A stretch of DNA of 64,000 nt from Streptomyces cadmiisoli (lineage in GTDB: Bacteria > Actinomycetota > Actinomycetes > Streptomycetales > Streptomycetaceae): contig NZ_CP030073.1 in assembly GCF_003261055.1 (NCBI RefSeq), forward strand, positions 3,100,001 to 3,164,000, read 5' to 3'. The notes beneath the pieces are model-generated. The model made no database searches, had not been told where the DNA came from, and worked only from the letters and a program-made list of their open reading frames with translations. The position numbers and the translations under genes were made by a program. This document shows, piece after piece, positions 28,759 to 36,559 of the stretch (its first letter is position 1; each line of letters begins with the position of its first letter).

Positions 28759-30390
28759 ATGCGCTACCCCCTCCCGAGACCCCGCAGCCTGGCCGGCCAG
28801 CTCTTCGCGATGCAGGCCGTGCTCATCGCTGTGCTGGTCGCGGGGTACGCGGTGTTCAGCTACTTCAGCGACCGCAGCCAGGCCCAGGAGGCCGCCGGCC
28901 GGCAGGCCATGGCCGTCGCGCGCTCAGTCGCCGACGCCCCCTCGGTGCGCGAGGCGATCCGCACCTCCGACCCCTCCGCGGCCCTCCAGCCGTACGCCCT
29001 GCGCGTGACCGAGGACACGGAGGTCGACTTCGTCACGATCATGAATCCGAAGGGCATCCGCTGGACCCACCCGGACGACGAGCAGATCGGGCAGCGTTTC
29101 CTCGGTCACATCGCGCCCGCCCTGCGCGGCAAGTCCTTCACCGAGACGTACACCGGCACCCTCGGCCCTTCCGTCCGCGCCGTCACCCCCGTCCTGGACG
29201 ACGGCGAGATCGTGGGCCTGGTCAGCGCCGGCATCCGGGTCGACGCGATCAGCGAACGCGTCCAGGAGCAGCTGACGGCCCTGATCGGCGTCGCCGGTGT
29301 CGCCCTGGCCCTCGGCGCGATCGGCACCTACGTCATCAACGCCCGGCTGCGCCGCCACACCCACGGCATGAACGCGGCCGAGCTGAGCCGGATGCACGAC
29401 TATCACCAGGCCGCGCTGCACGCGGTGCGCGAGGGCCTGTTGATGCTGGACGGGCAGTACCGGGTGGCGCTGATCAACGACGGCGGGCGGGAACTGCTCG
29501 GGGTGAGCGGGGACGTCGTGGGCCGCTCGGTCGCCGAGATCGGGCTGCCGGCGCCGCTGACCGGGGCGCTGCTGGCGTCCGAGCCGCGGGTGGACGAGGT
29601 CCATCTGACGGCCGACCGGGTGCTGGTGGTCAACACCTCGCCGGTGTCCGGCGGGGAGCGGCGCGGGACGGTGGTGACGCTGCGGGACGTGACCGAACTC
29701 CAGTCGGTGATGGGCGAGCTGGACTCGGAGCGCGGCTTCACCCAGGCGCTGCGCTCGCAGGCGCACGAGGCGGCGAACCGGCTGCACACCGTGGTGTCGC
29801 TGATCGAACTGGGCCGGTCGGAGGAGGCCGTGGACTTCGCGACCGCCGAACTGGAGCTGGCGCAGGCGCTGACGGACCAGGTGGTCGCGGCGGTGGGCGA
29901 ACCGGTGCTGGCCGCGCTGCTGCTGGGCAAGACCGCTCAGGCCCACGAGCGCGGTGTGGAGCTGGTCGTGTCGGCGGACAGCCGGCTCGACGACGGACTG
30001 CTGCCGGGCAGCCTGCCGGCCCGGGACCTGGTGACGATCCTCGGCAACCTGATCGACAACGCGGTGGACGCGGCGCAGGGCAGTGTCCGGGCCCGGGTTA
30101 CCGTGTCCGCGGTCGCGGAGGACGGTGAGCTGGTGCTGCGGGTGTCGGACACCGGCGCGGGAGTGGACCCGGCGCACACGGAGGCCGTGTTCCAGCGCGG
30201 GTTCTCCACCAAGCCGGCCGGACCGGGCGGCCGCGGCCTGGGACTGGCCCTCGTACGGCAGGCGGTGCACCGGCACGGCGGGACGCTGTCGGTCGCGGAG
30301 GCCGACGGGGGCGGTGCGGAGTTCGAGGTGCGGTTGCCGCTGCGGGAGCGGACGGCCGCCGGCGGTACGACGTCGGGAGGCCGGACATGA
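28759..30390 (+). CDS. CitA/DcuS-type sensor histidine kinase
   Basis: A 543-residue membrane kinase: TM1 (about 15-35), an extracytoplasmic PAS-like sensor domain (35-170), TM2 (about 172-195), a cytoplasmic PAS domain (about 215-325), a SpoB-type dimerisation helix with phospho-acceptor His in RSQAHEAANRLHTVV, and an HATPase domain (N-box NLIDNAVDAA, DTGAGVD, GRGLGLALV). This architecture senses extracellular citrate or C4-dicarboxylates. Overlaps the response regulator gene by 4 bp (ATGA). It probably controls the divergent symporter. Confidence 0.92.
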   Translation: MRYPLPRPRSLAGQLFAMQAVLIAVLVAGYAVFSYFSDRSQAQEAAGRQAMAVARSVADAPSVREAIRTSDPSAALQPYALRVTEDTEVDFVTIMNPKGIRWTHPDDEQIGQRFLGHIAPALRGKSFTETYTGTLGPSVRAVTPVLDDGEIVGLVSAGIRVDAISERVQEQLTALIGVAGVALALGAIGTYVINARLRRHTHGMNAAELSRMHDYHQAALHAVREGLLMLDGQYRVALINDGGRELLGVSGDVVGRSVAEIGLPAPLTGALLASEPRVDEVHLTADRVLVVNTSPVSGGERRGTVVTLRDVTELQSVMGELDSERGFTQALRSQAHEAANRLHTVVSLIELGRSEEAVDFATAELELAQALTDQVVAAVGEPVLAALLLGKTAQAHERGVELVVSADSRLDDGLLPGSLPARDLVTILGNLIDNAVDAAQGSVRARVTVSAVAEDGELVLRVSDTGAGVDPAHTEAVFQRGFSTKPAGPGGRGLGLALVRQAVHRHGGTLSVAEADGGGAEFEVRLPLRERTAAGGTTSGGRT

Positions 30391-31079
30391 CGCAGCAGGA
30401 ACCGATCCGCGTCCTGGTCGTCGAGGACGATCCGGTCGCCGCCGACGCGCACATGATGTACGTGGGCCGGGTGCCGGGATTCGTCGCGGTCGGCAAGGCG
30501 CGAACGGGGGCCGAGGCCCGGCGCGCGCTGGAGCGAACGCCGGTGGACCTGCTGCTGCTCGACCTGCACCTGCCGGATGTGCACGGACTGCACCTGGCCA
30601 GGTCGTTGCGGGCGGCCGGGTACCACGCGGACGTGATAGCGGTGACGTCGGCACGGGATCTGGCGGTGGTCCGCGAAGGGGTGTCGCTGGGAGTCGTGCA
30701 GTACGTCCTGAAACCGTTCACCTTCGCGACGCTGCGGGACCGGCTCGTGCGGTACGCGGAGTTCCGGGGCGCCGCCGGCGAGGCCAGCGGGCAGGACGAG
30801 GTCGACCGCGCGCTGGCCGCGCTCCGGGCGCCCGGTCCGGCCGCGCTGCCCAAGGGCCTGAGCGCGCCGACGCTGGAGCGGGTGACGGGCGCGCTGCGGG
30901 ACGCGCAGGGAGGTCTCACGGCGGCCGGGGTGGGCGAGGCGGTCGGGATCTCCAGGATCACGGCACGCCGCTACCTGGAACATCTGGTGGAGGCCGGGCG
31001 GGCGATGCGCCGTCCGTTGTACGGACAGGTGGGGCGGCCCGAGTTGGTCTACCGGTGGGTGCGAGGCGGCGCGAAGTAG
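30387..31079 (+). CDS. CitB/DcuR-type response regulator
   Basis: A 230-residue regulator: receiver domain (1-125) with acidic pocket Glu13/Asp14/Asp15, phospho-acceptor Asp59 (LLLLDLHLPD) and Lys in VLKPF, then a C-terminal HTH (GVGEAVGISRITARRYLEHL) as in the CitB family. Starts inside the kinase stop. Predicted target: the shared promoter region at 28585-28758. Confidence 0.92.
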   Translation: MTQQEPIRVLVVEDDPVAADAHMMYVGRVPGFVAVGKARTGAEARRALERTPVDLLLLDLHLPDVHGLHLARSLRAAGYHADVIAVTSARDLAVVREGVSLGVVQYVLKPFTFATLRDRLVRYAEFRGAAGEASGQDEVDRALAALRAPGPAALPKGLSAPTLERVTGALRDAQGGLTAAGVGEAVGISRITARRYLEHLVEAGRAMRRPLYGQVGRPELVYRWVRGGAK

Positions 31080-31216
31080 GCGCCGGGCACCCGACGGACG
31101 CGCCCGCGCCACCCTGGCCGAAAAGGGGCGCTGATGGTGATCCCGGCTGAAAGCGGGCAGCCTTCATGAGGCCGTGGCGGCGAACCACGACGAACATCAA
31201 ATCCGACGCACACGCA

Positions 31217-31246
31217 TTGACCTGACTAGACCACTCCTCTTACGTT
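31217..31246 (+). promoter_or_regulatory. Promoter of sugar ABC operon with DasR-like half-site
   Basis: TTGACC at 31217-31222 and TACGTT at 31241-31246 with an 18-base spacer form a good promoter. The spacer contains CTAGACCACT (31226-31235), matching one half of the DasR operator as I recall it (AGTGGTCTAGACCACT); the other half does not match. Confidence 0.5.
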
Positions 31247-31299
31247 CACCGGCAGACAAGCCCAGGCCACAACGACGTAGGCCATAGGAGGTCGCGCCC

Positions 31300-32667
31300 G
31301 TGCGCCCCACCGCCGTACTCATACCCCTGGTCGCCGCGGTGCTCACCGCCCCCGCCCTCACCGCATGCGGATCGGGCTCCGGCAGTGACCCCGACACACT
31401 GAAGGTCTCCTTCAAGCAGTCGACGGACAACTCCGTGAAGGTGATGGACAACTTCCTCGCGGACATCAAGAAGCAGTTCGAGAAGGCCAATCCGGGCAAG
31501 AAGGTCGAGCTCGTCCCGATCAAGGCGCCGGACTCGGAGTACTACACCAAGCTCCAGCAGATGCTCCGCTCGCCGAAGACCGCACCGGACCTGGTCTACG
31601 AGGACACCTTCCTCATCAACTCCGACATCACCAGCGGCTACCTCAAGCCGCTCGACCCCTACCTCGCCAAGTGGAAGGACTGGTCCCAGTTCATCGACAC
31701 GGCGAAGGCGGCGGCCAAGGGCGAGGACGGCAAGACGTACGGCGTCCCCGACGGCACCGACACCCGCGGCCTCTGGTTCGACAAGGGCGTCTTCGAGAAG
31801 GCCGGGCTCCCGGCCGACTGGCAGCCGAAGACCTGGGACGAGGTGCTCGACGCGGCCCGGACCATCAAGGAGAAGGTCCCCGGCGTCACACCGCTGAACG
31901 TCTACACCGGCAAACCGGCCGGCGAGGCCGCCACCATGCAGGGCTTCGAGATGCTGCTGTACGGCACCGATGCCGGCGGCAGCGACCCGCTGTACGACAA
32001 GGGCAGCAAGAAGTGGATCGCGGGGAGCCAGGGCTTCAAGGACGCCCTCGCGTTCGTCGAGACCGTCTACAAGGAGAAGCTCGGCCCGGACGTCGCCGAC
32101 GCCCTCGACCCCAACTTCGGTACCCGGGTGCGCGGTGAGCTGCTTCCGGAGGGCAAGCTCGGCATCAACCTCGACGGCTCGTGGCTCCCGCAGGACTGGC
32201 TGCCGGGCAGCGGGCACGAATGGCCCGAGTGGTCGCAGAAGCTGGGGCTCGCCGCGATGCCCACCCAGAACGGCCAGGCCCCCGGCAAGGTGAGCATGTC
32301 CGGCGGCTGGACGTGGGCCGTCCCGGCCAAGGCCGCCAATCCGGACCTCGCCTTCGAGTTCATCAAGACGATGCAGACGAAGGCCAACGCCCAGAAGTGG
32401 TACATCGCCAACTCCGGCATCGCCGTGCGCGAGGACGTCGCCGCCGACCCCGAGTACGTCAAGGCCCAGCCCGGCATCGAGTTCTTCACCGACCTCGTCG
32501 CCAGCACCCACTACCGGCCGGCCTACCCCGCGTACCCGAAGGTCTCGGTCGCCATCCAGGAGGCGATGGAGGGCGTCACGACAGGTGACGTCTCGGTCGA
32601 CGACGCCGCACGCGGTTACGACGAGACCCTCAAGGACGTCACCGACAACCAAGTGATCGAGAAGTGA
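31300..32667 (+). CDS. Sugar ABC transporter substrate-binding lipoprotein (CUT1)
   Basis: A 455-residue extracellular binding protein. The signal peptide ends in lipobox LTAC with lipidated Cys23. The body is a family-1 solute-binding fold (LKVSFKQ, YYTKLQQML, WFDKGVFEKAGLPADWQPKT, MQGFEMLLYG shown in part). GTG at 31300 follows TAGGAGG by 8 bases. It is followed by two permease genes but no ATPase, so a shared ATPase such as MsiK is likely. Substrate is probably an oligosaccharide or amino sugar; this cannot be read from sequence. Confidence 0.92.
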   Translation: MRPTAVLIPLVAAVLTAPALTACGSGSGSDPDTLKVSFKQSTDNSVKVMDNFLADIKKQFEKANPGKKVELVPIKAPDSEYYTKLQQMLRSPKTAPDLVYEDTFLINSDITSGYLKPLDPYLAKWKDWSQFIDTAKAAAKGEDGKTYGVPDGTDTRGLWFDKGVFEKAGLPADWQPKTWDEVLDAARTIKEKVPGVTPLNVYTGKPAGEAATMQGFEMLLYGTDAGGSDPLYDKGSKKWIAGSQGFKDALAFVETVYKEKLGPDVADALDPNFGTRVRGELLPEGKLGINLDGSWLPQDWLPGSGHEWPEWSQKLGLAAMPTQNGQAPGKVSMSGGWTWAVPAKAANPDLAFEFIKTMQTKANAQKWYIANSGIAVREDVAADPEYVKAQPGIEFFTDLVASTHYRPAYPAYPKVSVAIQEAMEGVTTGDVSVDDAARGYDETLKDVTDNQVIEK

Positions 32668-33590
32668 AGAGTCCCACGGTGGAACGGCCCACGGTGACGC
32701 CCTCCGGCGTCGCCGTGGCGCCCCGCCGCCCTCGCACCCGCCCGCTGCTGCGCCTGCTGCCCCTGTCCCCGGCCGTCGTCCTCCTGCTGCTGTTCCTGGC
32801 CGGCCCGATCGCCTACTGCGCCTGGATCGCCTTCACCGACCTCCAGCTGACCGGCCAGGCCGAGTCCTCCTTCGTCGGTCTCGAGAACTTCCGTACGGCG
32901 TTCACGGACGAGGCCTTCCTCAACGCCGTCTGGCTGACCCTGGTCTTCACCGTCGTGTCGTCGCTGATCGGCCAGAACACCCTCGGTCTGGCGCTGGCCG
33001 CGCTGATGCAGCGCGCCTCGAAGCCGGTCCGCACACTCACCGGCGGCATCGTGATCACCGCCTGGGTGCTGCCGGAGGTGGTCGCCGGCTTCCTGCTCTA
33101 CGCCTTCTTCCGGCGCGAGGGCACCCTGAACGCCATCCTGGAATGGCTGCATCTGCCGTCCCAGAACTGGCTGTTCACGCTGCCGATCCTGGCCGTGTCG
33201 TTCGCCAACGTCTGGCGGGGCACCGCGTTCTCGATGCTGGTCTACTCGGCCGCCCTGAACGAGATTCCCAAGGAGATCACCGAGGCCGCCGAGGTCGACG
33301 GCGCCGGCGGCTGGCGCCGTATGTGGCACATCACCCTGCCGATGATCCGCCGCTCCATCGGCACGAACCTGATGCTCAACACCCTGCAGACCCTGTCGGT
33401 GTTCGGGCTGATCTGGGTGATGACCAGGGGCGGGCCAGGCGACCGCAGCCAGACCCTGCCGCTGTTCATGTACGAACAGGCCTTCCAGAACAGCATGATC
33501 GGCTACGGCACCGCGGTGGCGCTGCTGCTCCTCCTGGTCGGTTCCCTCTTCTCGGTCGTCTACATGCGCCTGCTGCGGACGGAGATCTGA
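32664..33590 (+). CDS. Sugar ABC transporter permease (MalF type)
   Basis: A 308-residue permease with six predicted helices and the EAA loop (EITEAAEVDGAGGWRRMWHI shown in part). GTG start overlaps the binding-protein stop (GTGA). Forms the membrane pore with the next gene product. Confidence 0.93.
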   Translation: MKSPTVERPTVTPSGVAVAPRRPRTRPLLRLLPLSPAVVLLLLFLAGPIAYCAWIAFTDLQLTGQAESSFVGLENFRTAFTDEAFLNAVWLTLVFTVVSSLIGQNTLGLALAALMQRASKPVRTLTGGIVITAWVLPEVVAGFLLYAFFRREGTLNAILEWLHLPSQNWLFTLPILAVSFANVWRGTAFSMLVYSAALNEIPKEITEAAEVDGAGGWRRMWHITLPMIRRSIGTNLMLNTLQTLSVFGLIWVMTRGGPGDRSQTLPLFMYEQAFQNSMIGYGTAVALLLLLVGSLFSVVYMRLLRTEI

Positions 33591-33595
33591 GCACG

Positions 33596-34423
33596 ATGTC
33601 CCGCACCCGTACCGTCCGCCGCCGCGCCGCCGACGCCTCTCTCCTCGCCGTCGCCGCCGCGTTCGTCCTGCCCCTGGCCTGGGTGCTGCTGTCCGCCGTG
33701 GACCCGCACGCCGACCTGAGGGTGAAGGCCCCCAACGGACTGACCTTCGACAACTTCGACGCCGTCCTCACCCAGGACATCACCTTCACCCCGCTGCTCA
33801 ACAGCCTGATCCTGTGCGGCGGCGCCACCGCCCTGACCGTGGTGTGCGCGGCGCTCGCGGCCTACCCGCTGTCCCGGTTCCGCTCACGTCTGAACCGCCC
33901 GTTCCTGCTGACCATCCTGTTCGCGACCAGCCTGCCGATCACGGCGATCATGGTCCCGGTGTACGCGCTGTTCGTGCAGATCGACCTGATCGACACGATG
34001 CAGGGCACGATCCTGTTCTTCGCCGCGTCCCAACTCCCCTTCGCCATCTGGCTGATGAAGAACTTCATGGACGGTGTGCCGAGGGAACTGGAGGAGGCGG
34101 CCTGGACGGACGGGGCGTCCTCGCTCCAGTCGCTCGCCCGTATCGTGCTTCCCCTGATGGGCCCGGGAGTGGGCGTGGTGACCGTCTTCTCGTTCGTGAT
34201 GATGTGGGGGAACTTCTTCGTCCCGTTCATGCTGCTGCTCACCCCGGACCAGATGCCGGCGGCCGTGAGCATCAACGAGTTCTTCGGCAATCGGGGCATG
34301 GTGGCGTACGGCCAGCTGGCCGCGTTCTCCATCATCTACTCGACGCCGGTGATCCTGCTGTACGTCCTGATCGCCCGCCGGCTCGGCGGCGGCTTCGCGC
34401 TGGGCGGGGCGGTCAAGGGGTGA
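33596..34423 (+). CDS. Sugar ABC transporter permease (MalG type)
   Basis: A 275-residue permease with six predicted helices and EAA motif (ELEEAAWTDGASSLQSLARI). ATG at 33596 lies 5 bases after the preceding stop. Last gene of the transporter operon. Confidence 0.93.
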   Translation: MSRTRTVRRRAADASLLAVAAAFVLPLAWVLLSAVDPHADLRVKAPNGLTFDNFDAVLTQDITFTPLLNSLILCGGATALTVVCAALAAYPLSRFRSRLNRPFLLTILFATSLPITAIMVPVYALFVQIDLIDTMQGTILFFAASQLPFAIWLMKNFMDGVPRELEEAAWTDGASSLQSLARIVLPLMGPGVGVVTVFSFVMMWGNFFVPFMLLLTPDQMPAAVSINEFFGNRGMVAYGQLAAFSIIYSTPVILLYVLIARRLGGGFALGGAVKG

Positions 34424-34438
34424 GGCCGACGGCCGCCC

Positions 34439-34471
34439 GTTCCCGGCCGCCCCGGACGGACGGCCGGGAAC
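34439..34471 (+). terminator. Terminator after sugar ABC operon
   Basis: Perfect 11-bp stem (34439-34449 with 34461-34471), 11-base loop, 15 bases after the permease stop. Confidence 0.65.
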
Positions 34472-34511
34472 CGTAGATTCCTACGATCCGTGATTGTGGC
34501 CGAACAGACCG

Positions 34512-34540
34512 TGGTCAGGATCCTCCCGTACCCCTACGTT
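34512..34540 (+). promoter_or_regulatory. Candidate promoter for leaderless HTH gene
   Basis: TGGTCA at 34512-34517, 17-base spacer, TACGTT at 34535-34540; transcription would begin at or within a base of the GTG start at 34548. Confidence 0.35.
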
Positions 34541-34547
34541 GTGGCCC

Positions 34548-35255
34548 GTGCGCCGACCCTCAGCCCGACCGAACCAGCCCAGCCCGCCTTTCAACGCACT
34601 CGCCGCCCGCCGGCTCCGTGCCGCGCTCGGCATGGGGCCCGAGGAGGTCGCGTACGGTATGCGCGCCTCGTTCGGGCTGCCGTACATCACCCCGGATCTC
34701 GTCGTCGCCTGGGAACGCGGCATCGCGGGCCCGAGCAGCCAGGAACTCACCGCGCTGGCCGGCGTGCTGTGGTGCTCGCCCGGTGAACTCATCGGCCGTC
34801 CGCGGACCTTGCGCGAGCACCGCATCTCGCGCGGGCTCGCCCCGGAGGACGTCGCCCGCGGCGTCGGACTCGAACTCCTCGCGTACCAGCGGATGGAGGA
34901 GAACGACGCGTGGCGCGGCACGGACCGGCAGTCCATCGCGCTCGCCGGCCTCCTGGACCTGGACCTCGCCGACTTCATCGCCGTCACGGGCCGCGAGGCC
35001 AGGCTCGCCGACCTGCTGCGCAGCGCCGTGACCACCCGCTGGCAGGGCTACGTCCGCCCGGTCACCAGGACGGTGCCGCTGGACCGCGGCCTGCTGGAGG
35101 CGACCCTGGCGGAACTGCACCGGGACTACCAGGGGCAGATGGTCGCCACCCTGAGCTGGGGCGGCGGCACCGCGGACGCCGGCGACCCCGGCCGGGACTT
35201 CCTCGACCGGATCGTCGACCACTTCTGGACGACGGTGCGGCGGCACAGCGAATGA
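34548..35255 (+). CDS. XRE-like helix-turn-helix DNA-binding protein
   Basis: A 235-residue protein with two HTH-like segments: residues about 15-80 (LAARRLRAALGMGPEEVAYG and following) and about 85-145 (LREHRISRGLAPEDVARGVG). The C-terminal 90 residues (WQGYVRPVTRTVPLDRGLLE) are unassigned. GTG at 34548 is chosen because a -10-like box is placed for leaderless initiation and no ribosome-binding site is seen. Target unknown. Confidence 0.75.
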   Translation: MRRPSARPNQPSPPFNALAARRLRAALGMGPEEVAYGMRASFGLPYITPDLVVAWERGIAGPSSQELTALAGVLWCSPGELIGRPRTLREHRISRGLAPEDVARGVGLELLAYQRMEENDAWRGTDRQSIALAGLLDLDLADFIAVTGREARLADLLRSAVTTRWQGYVRPVTRTVPLDRGLLEATLAELHRDYQGQMVATLSWGGGTADAGDPGRDFLDRIVDHFWTTVRRHSE

Positions 35256-35273
35256 ACCGGCGCCACCGCAGGG

Positions 35274-35295
35274 GCGCCCGGTGGGTCCCGGGCGC
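35274..35295. terminator. Hairpin between convergent HTH and pfkA genes
   Basis: 8-bp stem GCGCCCGG/CCGGGCGC with 6-base loop in the 46-base convergent gap. Confidence 0.45.
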
Positions 35296-35301
35296 GGCGG
35301 G

Positions 35302-36327
35302 CTAGAAGACCGACTCGGCCTCGTCCATGCGGTCCTTGGGCACCGTCTTCAGCTCGGTCACGGCCTCCGCGAGCGGCACCATCACGATGTCGGTGCCGCG
35401 CAGCGCGGTCATCCGGCCGAACTCGCCCTGGTGCGCGGCCTCCACGGCGTGCCAGCCGAAGCGGGTGGCGAGCACCCGGTCGTACGCCGTCGGCGTGCCG
35501 CCGCGCTGGACATGGCCGAGGATGACCGGCTTGGCCTCCTTGCCGAGCCGCCGCTCCAGCTCGTACGCGAGGGCCGTGCCGATGCCCTGGAAGCGCTCAT
35601 GGCCGTACAGGTCGATCTCGCCCTTGCCGTAGTCCATCGTGCCCTCGGCGGGGTGGGCGCCCTCGGCCACGCAGACGACCGCGAACTTCTTGCCGCGCGC
35701 GAACCGCTCCTCGATCATCTTCGCCACGTCGGCCGGGTCGAAGGGCCGCTCGGGCAGGCAGATGCCGTGGGCGCCGGCGGCCATGCCGGACTCCAGGGCG
35801 ATCCAGCCCGCGTGCCGGCCCATGACCTCGACGACCATCACGCGCTGGTGCGACTCGGCGGTGGTCTTCAGCCGGTCCATCGCCTCGGTGGCGACACCGA
35901 CCGCGGTGTCGAAGCCGAAGGTGCGGTCCGTGGAGGAGATGTCGTTGTCGATGGTCTTCGGGACGCCGACCACCGGCAGACCCGCGTCGGACAGCATGCG
36001 GGCGGCGGTGAGGGTGCCTTCGCCGCCGATCGGGATCAGGGCGTCGATCCCGAAGTCGCGGATCATGTCCGAGGCGTTCTCGCAGGCCTCGCGCAACCGG
36101 TCGCGCTCCAGCCGGGAGGAGCCGAGGATGGTGCCGCCGCGGGCCAGGATGCCGCTCACCGCGTTCAGGTCCAGGGTGCGGTAGCGGCCGTCCAGCAGGC
36201 CGGAGTACCCGTCCTCGAAGCCGATGACCTCGTCACCGTACTGCGCGACCGCCCGGTGGACGACCGACCGGATCACGGCGTTCAGGCCGGGGCAGTCGCC
36301 GCCCGCGGTGAGGACTCCGATGCGCAT
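35302..36327 (-). CDS. pfkA: 6-phosphofructokinase
   Basis: A 341-residue group III-type PFK of actinobacteria, phosphorylating fructose-6-phosphate in glycolysis. Motifs: AGGDCPGLNAVIR at 8-20, PIGGEGTLTAA (Gly rather than the Asp typical of PPi-dependent enzymes, favouring ATP), PKTIDNDI and MGRHAGWIA. ATG at 36327 follows AGGAG by about 10 bases; the longer frame upstream lacks PFK homology. Divergent from pta-ackA over a 232-base gap. Confidence 0.95.
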   Translation of the reverse strand: MRIGVLTAGGDCPGLNAVIRSVVHRAVAQYGDEVIGFEDGYSGLLDGRYRTLDLNAVSGILARGGTILGSSRLERDRLREACENASDMIRDFGIDALIPIGGEGTLTAARMLSDAGLPVVGVPKTIDNDISSTDRTFGFDTAVGVATEAMDRLKTTAESHQRVMVVEVMGRHAGWIALESGMAAGAHGICLPERPFDPADVAKMIEERFARGKKFAVVCVAEGAHPAEGTMDYGKGEIDLYGHERFQGIGTALAYELERRLGKEAKPVILGHVQRGGTPTAYDRVLATRFGWHAVEAAHQGEFGRMTALRGTDIVMVPLAEAVTELKTVPKDRMDEAESVF

Positions 36328-36559
36328 CGTGCTGTGTCTCCTGGTCGCTGTTGTTACCGGTGAGCCACGAACGATTGTTTCACGTCCCCCAAGCGGGTGC
36401 CGCGCGCCGGTGTCCCACCCGGATGCGTCCACCCGCCCCCCTGTGGTACTGACAGGCGCCTTATCCAGCTGCGAGGGTATTGTCAAGAGGGTTCCGCTCA
36501 CCCTGGTGGGCGAATTTTGTGATCCCGAGGCCCCCTGACAGACGAAACGGAGAGCACGC
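36328..36559. promoter_or_regulatory. Divergent promoter region pfkA / pta
   Basis: 232-base gap between two divergently transcribed central-metabolism genes. No clear operator palindrome was recognised, and no Rex-type site. Confidence 0.3.
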
